A DNA stretch of 64,000 nt from Mixophyes australis (GCA_036250195.1 JAVHZZ010000009.1:45537824-45601823), one strand, 5' to 3'. Positions 21,621 to 34,072 are shown, counted from the stretch's first letter. Translations and numbers: made by a program. Notes: generated by a model not told the origin, from the sequence alone.

Positions 21621-22689
21621 TACGTCTAACGTTTGCTTAAAACCACTGGAAACTGGCATTTCATCAGGGACGTCTGATCACAGTTTACCAGCCACGCATC
21701 TGGGGCCTAATAAGGGCAAATTCAGTAACAATATTTACCAAGCAAACTATTCCTCATGGGAGACAAAGGAACCCATCGCCCCTTGCCCATGGGTCAGTCT
21801 CAGACTTGCGCACTTTGCAGATCACAAAGTGTAAATAATAACGAACTTGGCTAACATACCAGTGGGCAGAGCCAACCTGGAAGAGACCATCAATTCACAG
21901 ACTCAGGTGGCACCAAAAAACAACATAACAAATGCTGCACTACATAACAAACATTCAAAGGAGTCATGCGCAATTCCCTCAACAGCCATCAACAGGTCCC
22001 TTAACATTGCAGGGCTAATGTGCCTCCTCTTTTCAGACTGGACGGTTGGTCCTGTGACCAACCCCTCAAGGCTTTACTGTTGAGAAAGCTCAGTGACACA
22101 TAAATCTGCCCGTGGAGCTTAGCAAATTAGGAGATACCAGCCAAGGTGGAAGACATTGCTGCCTTGAACTTCCCACTCTTGTATGTAGCCCAAAATTAGA
22201 AAAAAAACATGTACTGGTGCAAACCTCTGCGTGTGCAGGCCACAGAATTCGGAAAATTTACCCACTCCCACCACTCCCACCAGGCCGTCCTAATATTTCT
22301 GCAGGGTGCCTGAGGCAAGCGATAGTTCCACCAAACATTCTATGTTAGCTTGACAATCTGGCAGACATAAGCAGGACATGGAGATCCAAAGAGGGCTGCA
22401 TTGGGCCCAAGAGCCCAAAGAGGCAACTACCTACTGGGGCTTTTGACCACAATTGCACCCCATTATAATCCCTGAGAAACATATCTCAAACCTCCAAATC
22501 CATCTTATCTCCTCAAAAAGGGAAATATGTCAGTGAGGTCTGTTAAAACCTGCAGTTGCCCATTCAAAAAAAATCCTACCAATAGGGATAATTCAACTGA
22601 AAAGACCCAAAATAGATTGCACCTTCTGCAATGTCAACCTGGGGTACCCCCTAGTCTCCAGGATAATAGATTGCAGTTTATCGACCACA

Positions 22690-23150
22690 TCGGTTCACAG
22701 CCAACAGAGCTATAGCACCGTGTCAAACTTGATGTCCAATTAAGACAGACGAGTAGTGGGAATCATTGTCTTAAAACAGGCAACGGGAACCCCCAGAGAA
22801 CAAAACAGCGCAATAACAGAAAACAAGGTGTCTGAACATGTAGAGGACTGAGCTGTCCCCACCACCAGAAAATGATGCAAGTAATACTCCTTCCCCGATA
22901 CAACGCAGCAGAGCAGAAAGAACCCAAAGCATTTGAAAAACAAGCAGGAAATGGCGCTTCCATGGGGAATTACTTTTCAACATAGAAACAATAGGACAAC
23001 TTAAAACCAATGAACCAGAACAACTTAGGGTGCAGAGGAAGGAGACAAAAAGCGGATTAGTGCTCCAGGCAAAATGCTTTTCATAAGCTAGGGGACTTTT
23101 CATGCTTTTCCCTGACAGCGTGGGAAAGCTTATAAATGGATACCTCATCT
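22690..23150 (-). pseudogene. DIRS reverse transcriptase fragment
   Basis: Frames on the minus strand give FQMLWVLSALLRCIGEGVL, then EYYLHHFLVVGTAQSSTCSD and SLGVPVACFKT, and then PTTRLS. This is the DIRS pattern around the catalytic YLDDF box, here YLHHF with both Asp codons changed (GAT to CAT type changes). The gene is inactive. Upstream strings at 23148-22960 (FPTLSGKSMKSPLAYE) belong to the same domain. Confidence 0.6.
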
Positions 23151-23499
23151 TTCAATATTTCATTCTGGCACATGTTCAATCCATAGAGGAACTAAGTTTA
23201 CATCATGTACATGATTTCATATTTTGCCAAGCCAGATCCAATGGAATATTTTGGATTCTCCAAGAAAGAAATTGAGAAGATTGTTTTACAACTACCTGTG
23301 GAATAGGCTTTTTTATATGGCTAAATACAGGGTCTAGGAAGTAATTTATTTGGAGACCTACAGAACCTTGAAATGTTTTGGTCTTTATTATGGACTCAAG
23401 CTTAAGGATTAAAAGTTTACAAGACTGGCTCCATTAAAAGAGGTGTGTGATTAATTGTCATTTTTTTTATTATTATTATTAAAACAATGGGGTTTAAAA

Positions 23500-24030
23500 G
23501 AGGTGTGTGTTTTATTTAAATTGTAATTTGTGGTACTATATGGCTCAGAGGGCCATGGGTGTCAGGGCATGTTGGTACTTCTGGTTCTACAAGCACCAGC
23601 ATGCCCAAACTGTAGTTCCACAAGCTAAAATCATGTTTAATTCATTTTTTCCTTTATTTTTTTTTACACTTTATTACACACCAAGCTGGCCAGGGGTGTG
23701 GGAAGAGCCCTGGTGCTTTCAGCATGGGGCTGGGTATCCCTAAGGGGGGCTACATATTTTTCTTGCAGACACCCAACTCCCTAGGGAATCCAGACCTGTG
23801 CTGCACAGCCTGAGGTTGTGTGTCATTATAGTAGGGGAACTCCAGGCTCTGGGTTCCCCTGCTATAGTGCCACCAGCCCTGACTCACTTGCCTAGTGCTA
23901 GTTATTACAAAATCAGAGTGACCATGCACCCCATCCCATTTTGTGACAACCAGCACTGGGCTGGCAGCACAAGTGTTAATATTAATATCGTGGGAGGGGG
24001 GACCACATGCATTTTTTTTTTAAAAAAATG
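23500..24030. repeat. Dispersed repeat family R1, copy 1
   Basis: The stretch shares GCACCAGCATGCC-type strings, a block with GTGTGGGAAGAGCC and GTGCTTTCAG, and CTAGGGAATCCAG with 30055-30640. Class unknown; no coding potential. Confidence 0.65.
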
Positions 24031-24059
24031 AACACATTATAGAGCATGCGGTTCCAGCG

Positions 24060-24480
24060 ACTGTTATGCTGGCTGAAATTAGACTAGTCCTGTAGCTGGT
24101 GCAAGAGATGCCGCAGAAAAACAGGTTATTTTGATGGGTTCATAGCTTAATTCGGATTTGACTGTGTGTGCTCAAGACTGGCACAGCCCTACTGTGCAAT
24201 GACTATGGCAAAACGCCCCTTTCCCGAGCAGGTCCCTCCCTGAACACATACACTGTAGTAAGTGTCCTTTGCATGCCCTGGCACACGAAACAGGGCTGCA
24301 TATACGGCTGTATCATCTGGTTCTGGGTATGCGCAGAGTGATTTTACGAACCATACGCTCAATATTGACAGATACGTGCCTTGATGAATCAGGATCACTG
24401 TCTCTGTTAGCTTGATTTTACAATGGAATGGCTTGACTGAACTAACTATTTGGCTGGATACACTTAACAAAGGGTGACAA
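24060..24480. repeat. Dispersed repeat family R2, copy 1
   Basis: CCTGTAGCTGGTGCAAG, AGTGTCCTTTGCAT and GCACAGAGCAAT-like strings recur at 60340-60660 in the same order. The family ends near ATGAATCAGG. Class unknown. Confidence 0.55.
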
Positions 24481-25209
24481 TATTACATCGGAGAATGACA
24501 CTTTATACTGGTGTGAAACATTAAGTCATTTGACACATTGCATATGCAGCACAATCTAAGTCTGTGATACATTTTGAGACAATAACATTTATATTAATTC
24601 ATATTAACACATTTTTCAATGCTATTTCAGCCAGTATAGTACTTGGAGACATACTGCACACAATCTGGAAGTTCTAACCTAATTGCCTTCTAGATTACCT
24701 GTTGACCTACTGTTTATAACTAGCTTGGGCTGCCAGCTTGCTATATTAACAGTCACTCAGATATTGTTCTGATTACTAACAGTCCAGTTCTATGCCACAC
24801 CTCATATCAATGGACATTTGGGACAAATAGTAATTAACTTAGCTAACTCAAATACCTTAGCTAACACAATTTTCCATCCTGTCATGCAATATGGCTTCTG
24901 ATGTCCTGCTATTTTCACACCATATAGCAGCAGTCTTTATATTTCTAATACATACAATATTACTGGTAATAGCAAGGGCAAAATGTTCTTGATTACAAGA
25001 AATGACCACTGATGCTCTGGTGTATACACTTAGACTGGGCCAAGAATTAAAAAATACAGCAAACTGTGAGTGTTTTGGGTTCATTTCCTATTTGTGTATT
25101 TAGAAAACATTTTTTACACATTTTTCTTTGCCTGTATAACTTAATCAAGGCTAACATAAGCATAAGAAATCCAGAGTGACAATTAGAGAAATGCATATTC
25201 ACAGTCACT
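24481..25209. other. Probably unique AT-rich DNA
   Basis: I see no coding pattern, terminal motif or duplicated string here. Confidence 0.4.
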
Positions 25210-25503
25210 GAAATTACTTTTCTTTTTTTATATAATCTATTTTTATTGAAGTGAAACAGCATATACATATGTATGCAACAGTATTAACACATAAATATGG
25301 TACTTCAAGCATTCCGTTGCACAACAATAATTGCAGATTCACCCAAAGAGGTGTATAACTGCTTAATCCTTCTTATAAAAGATAATAAAAGAAAGAAAGT
25401 AAGGGGAATAGGGGATAGAGAGATAGAAGGGGAAAGCTGGGAGGGAAGGCATGGGGGAGGGGGAGTTGGGCCTCATACATTTCACTGAGCAAACAACACT
25501 TTG

Positions 25504-25676
25504 GGCTAGATTTACTAAGCTGGGGGTTTGAAAAAGTGGGGATGTTGCCTATAGCAACCAATCAGATTCTAGCTATCATTTTGTAGAAGGTACTAAATAA
25601 ATGAAAGCTAGAATCTGATTGGTTGCTATAGGCAACATCCCCACTTTTTCAAACCCGCAGCATAGTAAATCTAGCC
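25504..25676. mobile_element. Palindromic MITE with 5-bp duplication CTTTG
   Basis: GGCTAGATTTACTAA starts it and the reverse complement ends it. The arms are nearly complementary along their length (GGGGATGTTGCCTATAGCAA and its complement). CTTTG flanks it at 25499-25503 and 25677-25681. It sits inside the L1 copy and is therefore younger. Confidence 0.9.
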
Positions 25677-25679
25677 CTT

Positions 25680-25982
25680 TGTCTTTAAACTCGATCCATT
25701 CCGACCACAGCACGTAGAATGCTCTATTTCTATCCTCTGCCGAATAAATTACTTCATCCATTGCCATATAAAAGTCTATTCGTGTAAACCATTCTTTTAT
25801 AGTGGGGGCTAACGGTGATCTCCAGTGGAACCCAGGGAACATCTTTGCCAAGAGACTGGGGCACCGGTACCACCGAGTTAATATTTTATAGTGTGTTTTT
25901 ACAATGTTAACTCTACCTTTCAGGGAAAAGTCCTTCTGAAGCCAGTCCCTTAAGTTGGAACGTATAGTTGCAGTAATGGATA
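25680..25982 (-). pseudogene. L1 ORF2 C-terminal fragment
   Basis: The minus-strand reading gives DWLQKDFSLKGRVNIVK, then KILTRWYRCPSLLAKMFPG, then SPLAPTIKEWFTRIDFYMAM and EDRNRAFYVLWSEWIEFKD. These are three separate blocks of the region after the reverse transcriptase in L1 ORF2. They are joined without the sequence normally between them, so the copy carries internal deletions as well as 5' truncation. The MITE joins immediately after the FKDK codons. Confidence 0.8.
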
Positions 25983-25996
25983 GAAATTACTTTTCT

Positions 25997-26569
25997 AAGA
26001 TACATTATATCTAAAAATGGTATTGACATGGAGATATAGAATCGTGAAGCAGTTTTAGACTGAGCAGGAATTGAGCAGTCAATTTAAATATTCCTAGGAT
26101 TTGCACTTTACTTCAAAAACAATTAATTTAAAAAGTTTCCTAATATAATTTGTCATATTACAAATGCTAGTATGTGGTCTCCAGAACAACTCAGACCTTT
26201 AAAAGGTAAAATTGACATGCTGACAATGTTCTGTACTTTTTGTATTATTTCTGTTCATTTACATATTGCTGTTACACTGGTGAATTCTATTATCTGTACA
26301 TGTTGTCATTTCATTTGCATTTATGTAAATACAATGAAACTAACAATGTATGTAAAAGTAATTAGGATAACAAAGAAAAAAACAGAAAAATTGATTTCTA
26401 ACTAGCAAAACCTTTGCATGGATAAGAAAATATATTGAATATCTGCCTTGAAAGAAAGGGAATTTTCAGCTATAGTTATTACAATACATTATTTGCGCGG
26501 TTGAAATTAATCCAAGTGCCATTTATGGGGACAGGATAGATATCTTTATCCACATTATGGGGGGAATTC
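25997..26569. other. Probably unique AT-rich DNA
   Basis: No coding pattern or repeat ends were recognised. A frame at 26172-26405 has no family resemblance. Confidence 0.4.
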
Positions 26570-26752
26570 AATTGGCCGCGTTACTGGTAAAAGTAACGCG
26601 GCCTGCGCATAATTACCATTATTACGGTAGTTTCAACACCGGCTTTTTGCTCGCAGCTTCCTGAGCTGTGAACAGAAAGTCGGGTTTAAATTACCGTATT
26701 AACAGTAATAGCTTTAACGCCACGCTAAATTGGGGGGGAATTGAATTCCCCC
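26570..26752. mobile_element. Palindromic MITE with 5-bp duplication TTATG
   Basis: It runs from GGGGGAATTCAATT to AATTGAATTCCCCC, with TTATG at 26565-26569 and again at 26753-26757. The arms contain GTAACGCGG-type and TTACGGTA-type strings and have diverged. Confidence 0.8.
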
Positions 26753-26757
26753 TTATG

Positions 26758-27579
26758 ATGATCAAATGGAAGTTGTTTTGCTGGGGTTATGTTTTGTCTC
26801 TGGATCAACACTGCTAGTACATACAAGAATAGGTTGAAATTTGTGGGCTTTTATCTTTTTTCAACCTTACTATGTAGCTATGTAATTTCCATATTGTTCT
26901 TGCAATTGGTGGTCAAATGGTACTTAAAGTGAGGAGACACTATCTAGAAGAAACCGCTTACATTATACTTGTCTACATAGAAAATAATCATCTTGAATCC
27001 ATGGAAACTGTTAAGAGATTGAGCCCATGTCAGGCTAGATAATCTTTGTTTTTCCTCTAGGTTCAATTTTGTTCTCTTATAGACCAGACTTCAAGAACAA
27101 TAATGCTGATGCCTTATATACAGATTTTATACAAGTACTAGAGGTATTGTTCATCAAAGCCAGATTACAGATTTTAGCCATCCTTGTCACACATATTTAA
27201 AATAAATGTCTTCTTGGTATATATCCTACACTTCTGTTTGTGTCATGGCATATATAGTCTTATGTGACATACAGAATTATACGCATGCAGGTCATCACAG
27301 TTTCCATAAAACTGTCCACATATATGGTTGCCTATTCCCATATGGACAGTGGTTTTTACATAATTTATGCCACAACTAATATGCTGATAACTCCTACTTG
27401 GTTATTACATTACATTCATTTATATGCTGAACTATGGACTCACATTTTTAATAATTTTTTGCCTGACATCACTTCATCTCTTGGCTATTCTGTAACTTAT
27501 GTACACAAGATGACCATGTTTTATCACAGGATATTATGTCATTTTATATCCTTGGATTGTGTGCCATTTTGCCAATTTA
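26758..27579. other. Probably unique DNA
   Basis: The open frame at 27264-27593 has no family resemblance, and no repeat is visible. Confidence 0.35.
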
Positions 27580-29125
27580 CAGTCATGGCCTAAAGTTTTG
27601 AGAATGACACAAGTATTGATTTTAACAAAGCTTGCTGCTTCAGTGTTTTTAGACCTTTTTGTCAGATGTTGTTATGGTATACTGAAGTAAAATTACAAGC
27701 ACTTCATAAGTGTCAAAGGCTTTTATTGACATTTACATTAAGTTTATGCAAAAAGTCAATATATGCAGTGTTCACCCTACATTTTAAAGACCTCTGCAAT
27801 TCGCCCTGGCATGCTGTAAATCAACTTCTGGGCCACATACTGACTGATGGCCGCCCATTCTTGAATAAACAATGCTTGGAGTGTGTCAGAATTTGTGGGT
27901 TTTTGTTTGTCCACCCACTTATTGAGGATTGACCACAAGTTCTCAATGGGATTGAGGTCTGGGGAGTTCCCTGGCCATGGACCCAAAATTTCAATGTTTT
28001 CATCCCTGAGCCACTTAGTTATCACATTTACCATATGGCAAGGTGCTCCATCATGCTGAAAACGGCATTGTTCGTCACCAAACTGTTCTTGGATGGTTGG
28101 TAAAAGTTGCTCTTAGAGGATATTTTGGTATATTCTTTATTCATAGCTGTGTTCTTATGCAAAATTGTGAGTAAGCCCACTCCCTTTGCTGAGAAGCAAC
28201 CCCACACATGAATGGTCTCAGGATGCTTTATTGTTGGCATGACACAGGACTGAAGGTAGCGCTCACCTTTCCTTCAAAGCGTTTTTCCAGATGCCTAAAA
28301 CAATCTGAAAGGGGATTCATCAGAGAAAATGACTTTACCCCTGTCCTTAGCAGTCCAATCACTGTACCCTTTGCAGAATATCAGTCTGTCCGCTATGATT
28401 TACCTGAAGAGAAGTGGCATCTTTGCTGGCCTTCTTGACACCAGACCATCCTCCAAAAGTCTTCACTTCACTGTGCTTGCAGATACGCTCACACCTGTCT
28501 ACTGCCATTCCTGAGCAAGTCCTGCACTGGTGGTGCCCCAATCCTACAGCTGAATCAACTTTAGGAGATAGTCCTGGTGCTTGCTGGACGTTCTTGGGTG
28601 CCCTGAAGCCTTCTTCACAGCTATTGAACCTCTGTCCTTGCAAATCTTGATGATCCAATAAATGGTTGAACTAGGTGCAATCTTACTAGCAGCAAAATCC
28701 TTGCTTGTGAAGCCCTTTTTGCGCAAAGCATTGATGACTGCACGTATTTCCTTGCAGATAACCATGGTTAACAGAGAAAAAAACAATGATTTCAATCATC
28801 ACCCATCTTTGAAAGCTTCCAGTCTGTTATTCTAACTCAATCAGCATGACAGAGTGATCTCTAGCCTTGTCCTCATCAACACTCTCACCTGTGTTAACGA
28901 GAGAATCACTGACCTGATGTCAGCTGGTTCTTTTGTGGCAGGGCTGAAATGCAGTGTATATGTTGTTTTTGGGATAAAGTTCATTGTCATGGCAAAGAGG
29001 GACTTTGACATTAATTGCAATTCATCTGATCACTCTTCATGACATTCTGGAGTATATGCAAATTTTTATTATTAAATCTGAGGCAGCAGACTTTGTGTCA
29101 TTCTCAAAACTTTTGGCCATGACTG
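27580..29125 (-). mobile_element. Tc1-like transposon, both ends and TA targets present
   Basis: The left end reads TA then CAGTCATGGCCTAAAGTTTT (from 27580). The right end is AAAACTTTTGGCCATGACTG followed by TA (29126-29127). The termini are inverted, with GAGAATGACAC just inside. The total length of 1546 bp is normal for a Tc1 element. Confidence 0.92.
27777..28771 (-). pseudogene. Tc1-like transposase, frameshifted
   Basis: The reading starts near 28763 (MVICKEIRAVINALRKKGFT) with a helix-turn-helix region. It continues in other frames through GKVIFSDESPF, with the first catalytic Asp, and IHVWGCFSAKGVG. The second Asp region is damaged: FSMMEHLAIW replaces the usual Asp-containing strand. 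The C-terminal reading (28034-27777) has NSPDLNPIENLWSILNKWVD with the last acidic residue, and ends QKLIYSMPGRIAEVFKM. At least three frameshifts make it inactive. Confidence 0.85.
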
Positions 29126-29129
29126 TATG

Positions 29130-30050
29130 TGTCAACTTTGCATCAGAAAAAAAACTGGTTAAGGAGAGAGAATTCCAGCCTTGGATCAGTTTCTCAGGTG
29201 CTATGGTATGACCTGCCTGGGTAGACTTTCTTCCCTGGACAGAATTTCGCCAACAGTCATTCATCGTACTCTTTTACTGAATATAAACTAAGAACAGAAC
29301 AAAAAACTTTACAATCTATTGTCCATATGGTTATAGTTACATTTTTTCTTAAAGATACCTATGGCCTATTTACTAAGGCATGGCATTAGGGCTGGTCTTC
29401 TATCACTGCTTATCGCAGTGATAGAAATATCACCTATCAGAATGGTTTATCATTAAAATGTTTCTCAGGCAGCTAAGCAATACTCAGTTGCCTCAGTGAA
29501 ACTGGCCAGGAGTAGTAGCTTATCTTACCACTACGGTAGGCCAGTTTCAGAGGATATGTGCATGAGCCATCTACCCACTTTGGGCTTTCAGTTCCACTAA
29601 TAAAATAAATAAATAAAATAAATATAGTAACATAAAAGATAAAAATATTTTTAACAACATATTTTAAAATTTATTGCGTAATGAAAAAAATACTTTATTT
29701 AAATAATAAAGCATTTTATAATTAATTTCTATTTGACCAGAAGAACAGAAGACATTTTGAAGCATGGACTTTGTGGAATTACAATTTATTTTCTGACATT
29801 TTCAAGCATGGACTTTGTGGAATTACAATTTATTTTGGGTCATCTTCATGGACCTTATTTGGAATTTAAAAATATTTGGACATTGGCTACCAGACCATTT
29901 GGATTGCAAGCTGCTGGGAACAGAGGAAGACTTCACATTGGTGAGTATTTGGGGCTTTCTTATTTTTAATAAAATAATATGGTAATAAAGAGGGTTTTGT
30001 TTGTCATCTTTGGGGGTTTATTATTTTTAATAAAGCAATGTGGTTACAAT
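29130..30050. other. Stretch without recognised genes; short direct duplication
   Basis: GCATGGACTTTGTGGAATTA occurs twice, at about 29762 and 29805, as a local tandem duplication. The rest is AT-rich without family resemblance. Confidence 0.4.
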
Positions 30051-30054
30051 GAAG

Positions 30055-30640
30055 GAGTGGTGGTTTATTTAACTATTTTATGTGGAACTACAGGTTGAAG
30101 CAAAGCATGGGTGTCAGGGTATATTGGCCCAACATGCCCTGACTGCCATGAATATGCTGGTGCTTGTAGTTCTACAATTACCAGCATGCCTATACTGTTA
30201 TTAGCAGCTCAGGCTGGCTGAGACATATAGTTCCACAAATAAAAATGCTGTTTTGTTTATTTATTTATTTTCATTTTTGTTGCTATTATTACTCTACACC
30301 CACCGCCCCAGGGTGTAGGAAGAGTCATAGTGCTTTCAGTATTGGGCTGGGTGTTCCTAGAAGGGGGGACAAACATTTTTTTGTGGACTGCACTCCCTAG
30401 AAAATCCAGCAGAGTACAACCTGGGGTTGGCTGTCATTATTGCAGGGAGACCCCCTGCTGCTTGTCCCCCTGCAATAGTGCCAACTACCCTGGCTGGTTT
30501 GCCTAGTGCTGGTTGTGTGAATATTGGGGGGACCCCAAGTAATTGTTTTCCCAATTGTCACAAAACCAGCAGTAGGCTGACAGGACTAGGTTTCATAATC
30601 TTTAGATGGGGTTTCCCCACACATTTTTTTTAATAATATA
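30055..30640. repeat. Dispersed repeat family R1, copy 2
   Basis: It matches 23500-24030 in order, including GGTGTAGGAAGAGTC, GTGCTTTCAGTATTGGGCTGG and the AATCCAG block. An internal TGCTGGTGCTTGTAGTTCTA string faces an inverted partner. Confidence 0.6.
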
Positions 30641-30649
30641 ATGTTAGGG

Positions 30650-31955
30650 AGTCTAAAATCACCAGAGTTATGCATGTAAAACTTGCAACTAATCAGAAAT
30701 AAGTATAGCTTTGTAAATGTCGGTTTTGAGCTACACATGGACAAGTTTGAAATCACTGTTCATCTGTCGCGATTTGTGTCGATTTTGAAAATCAGACTAA
30801 AAACTACAACTTAATACACATGACTACTTGGGGACTCAAATCATAGGTTATCTCCTTCGATTTGCGGCGATTTTAAATCACTGAAAAGTTCGTACCTTGA
30901 TACATCTACCACCAGATTTTGACTTTTCTGTTTTGAACCATTGTCTACTAATTTTTCCTGAATTTTAAAACTTCTCAGGCTACCTATTATTTATATCAAT
31001 TATGATGATTGTGTCCCTAATTGGCTACCTCTATTTTCTGGTCCATTGGGACTTTGGCTTGAATGACTACCATGTTGTCTTCTGACTTCTGTCCTCTTTT
31101 TTTGATTACTAGTTTTACCTTCTACTTGTTTCTCTTTCATATGTTAGTGGTTGGCAGATGATAATACATAATACAGTCAATAATACTGATCTTGTTGGAT
31201 TAATTATTTATTACTCTACAATCCATCTGAAAATATAAGTTTGCCCATTGTTTACTTTTTTACTTCTCTTGGATTCTACTGGATTTGTTCAAGTTTAAGT
31301 TTAGGCGTGTGGCATATCATTTACAGTTCAGTACTTATACAGGCTGGCTTTTAAACTTATAGGACTTGATTCATTAAGGAAAGGCAAAAAAATGAGTAAG
31401 TTTTCTCCTGGACAAAACCATGTTACAATGCTATGCATATTAGTTTATTATTTTGCACATAAGATAAATACTGGCTGATTTATCATGTAGCAAACAAACA
31501 CTTGAAATTTTAAGTTGATCTAGGACATGTCCATAAATCTGTCTCCACATTAAATTTACCTCCCCCCTCAAAAACAACATGATTTTGCCAAGGTTCAAAG
31601 TTACTTATTTTTATTGCTTTACTTTCCTTAATGACTTTGGCCCATAAACAAGAATAATGATCTCTCTAGTAAAATCACAGTGAAAATAATGCACTTACAA
31701 GAATAGCAGGGACATCTCTAAATATTGGCTCTTAGGTAGACAAAATGGATGTAGGAATGTCTTATTTTATGATGCATGAATAACCACAATCAGACTGTAG
31801 GTGTAATTTTTCTAAATCCAATTTAGAAAATGAAAGCAAATATTCAATTGGTTGCTAAGGAGTAAATATTTTTTTTCTTGCTGATCAACAGTTTTAAAAA
31901 ATGTCCTTGATTGTTTACTAGTCAAGAGGTAAACAAGAACTCTTCCCCACTCACA
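30650..31955. other. Probably unique AT-rich DNA
   Basis: No coding pattern, terminal motif or array was recognised across this 1.3 kb. Confidence 0.4.
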
Positions 31956-31960
31956 CATAA

Positions 31961-32190
31961 GGGGGTATTCAATTGTTAGTGAGAACCGCTAAAATCCCGC
32001 GCTCTAAAAATATTACCGTTAATACGGTAATATTGCGCGTAAATACAGTTAATACGGTAATTTACTCGCTGGATTTCAGCTCGCAGCTCAGGAAGCTGCG
32101 AGCTGAAATCCAGCGAGATATTACCGTATTAACGGTAATATTTTTCGAGCGCGGGATTTTAGCGGTTCTGGCTAACAATTAAATACCCCC
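31961..32190. mobile_element. Palindromic MITE with 5-bp duplication CATAA
   Basis: It runs from GGGGGTATTCAATTGTTAG to its complement CTAACAATTAAATACCCCC. CATAA lies at 31956-31960 and 32191-32195. The centre is a perfect-looking hairpin (GGATTTCAGCTCGCAGCT and its complement). Arms include ATTACCGTTAATACGGTAAT. Confidence 0.92.
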
Positions 32191-32195
32191 CATAA

Positions 32196-32790
32196 TGTTA
32201 TAAGCAAATTCTGTGAAGGCGAGATAAGATTTAATACATATTTGGTACTGTTACAAAATGCCTTTCAATATATAATAAACTTGTAGTTTATGCTTATACT
32301 TCACAGTGAAAGTTAATATACTTAACCCTCTACCTAATACAGCCTTCCATATTTGTTTTTGTTTTTAAAAAAAGGGATATTTAAAAATAAAATAATCTGT
32401 CCTACAGTAGGTAAAATATGTCTTATCTTCAAGATGACCTTTTATGAAAAAGTTTATATGCCTCATAGACATTTCATCTGCATGTTAATGCTTCTTACCA
32501 GTTGTAAATACAACTTTCTTAGTAACCAGTCTGGTTTCAATGATAGAGAATTGGGGCAACTCCAAAGCAGGCACTCCTGTCACAGCCGCCTCTTCCCCTC
32601 CCTGCCAGAAGAACTCTATGTCATCTGTTGTATACCCATCTGCAAAATAAAAGAAAGAGATGTTAGATGTTTAATTAGATATATTTCTATTCTTCTAAAA
32701 CATGGTGCAATAATGTTTTTATTTTGTGATCATAGTGCTCACTTCTCACTTCCACCACCGCAAAAATAATATACTATAATATATATAATA

Positions 32791-32851
<61 letters not shown>

Positions 32852-33250
32852 ATTTACATATATATGTTGTCGCAGTAGAACAATTGCATGAAGTCATTCT
32901 AAATTAATAAATATTGATTGTAATAGTTTTCCTCCGTGCGATTGCGATTAGTATGCCACATTATATCAGGGTAACTACTCAATCACACAGGAAAACAGAG
33001 CAGATACAATTACTATCCTGGTGGAATCGGGGCAGTTGAGCAGCAAAAGCATGTTATTTAATTGACCATTGAAGACAGAAATACAAACAGTGGTTGATTA
33101 TTTTTATTTAGAAAGTGCTTTAACAGAAACATACATCAAAAATGCTAATTTTCAGGTTTTTAACATTGAAAAAAGTGCAGGTTGCTGAAAACTTAGGAAA
33201 AATAAATTAAAAAATAAAACTCGAATCTATGTATAAATATATATAAATAC
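32196..33250. other. AT-rich DNA with (TA)n tract
   Basis: A (TA)n tract occupies about 32770-32870. Nothing else is recognisable; the frame at 32353-32769 has no family resemblance. Confidence 0.4.
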
Positions 33251-33261
33251 ACTGTCTAGTG

Positions 33262-34026
33262 CAGGGTTGTCCAACCTACGGCCCGCGGGCCTCATGCGGC
33301 CCAGTACGCCTGTAAATGTGGCCCAGAAGGAGTTTTGGTTGTGGCAAGGGGGCAGCACTGTTAATGGAAAAAAAAAATCCTGCAAAAAAAAGAAAAGAAA
33401 ATACTTACCTTGCGGTCACGTCAGCTGGTACTCCGGCTCCCTCCCTTGTCTCCTCCTCCGTGCGGTGCTCGCAGTGAATGTCGGCCGTGATGTCATCACG
33501 CCCAACATCCATTGCGGAGCGCAGCACAGAGGAGTCACCCGCGCGAGAAGAACGATCAGCAGCACAGAATTGGAGAAAAGAAGAGAAGAGGACAGGAGAA
33601 CAAGCCGATTGAAAGGTAAGTTAAGGGGGATTTTTTTTTATTATTTCAAGGGACGCTGACCAGTGAATAAAAGTCACCTGGTCCTGGAGCATCATGGACC
33701 TTATCTCCCTGCTACATACTTCTACTTGTAATACTAATGGGGCATTATATATTATTCTCTTTGGCCCATTATAAGTTGTTATCCCTTAACTAACATAGTG
33801 GTGTAATTAGCAAAACAGGTCACAATTTGGGGTCACAGTGATGTATATGTCAAGTACCACAGGCCTGGTCAGGGCACCCTGATATACAATGCCTGGCTTA
33901 AATGCACTTTATTGATATTGCATCGTAACAATACAAAAAGTGATTAAAGTATAATAACTAGAGAGGATTTTTTAAACAGGGCGATTGAAAGGTAAGTATA
34001 GGGGGATTTGAAAATAAAAGTGATAT

Positions 34027-34072
<46 letters not shown>

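Larger units (their letters stand above)
20695..23150 (-). mobile_element. DIRS-type (tyrosine recombinase) retrotransposon, degenerate
   Basis: Three remnants lie in order on the minus strand: a DIRS-type reverse transcriptase, a tyrosine recombinase C-terminus and an SGNH-hydrolase-like ORF. The 5' and 3' terminal repeats were not found. The right-hand end is cut by the L2 LINE. Confidence 0.65.
25224..25982 (-). mobile_element. L1 LINE insertion, 5'-truncated, with 14-bp target duplication
   Basis: The string GAAATTACTTTTCT occurs at 25210-25223 and again at 25983-25996, an exact 14-bp target duplication. Inside, on the minus strand, is the end of an L1 ORF2, then a pyrimidine-rich 3' region and an A-rich tail at 25224-25230. 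A MITE is inserted at 25504-25676. Confidence 0.9.

Noticed and set aside
22100..22350. Short proline-rich frame (YPLPPLPPGRPN)
   Set aside because: Antisense of degenerate DIRS sequence, with no motif of its own.
32353..32769. 138-codon frame
   Set aside because: AT-rich, no domain pattern and no support from context.
33267..33659. 130-codon frame in the non-autonomous hAT
   Set aside because: It starts inside the terminal repeat, crosses a poly-A run and has no family resemblance.
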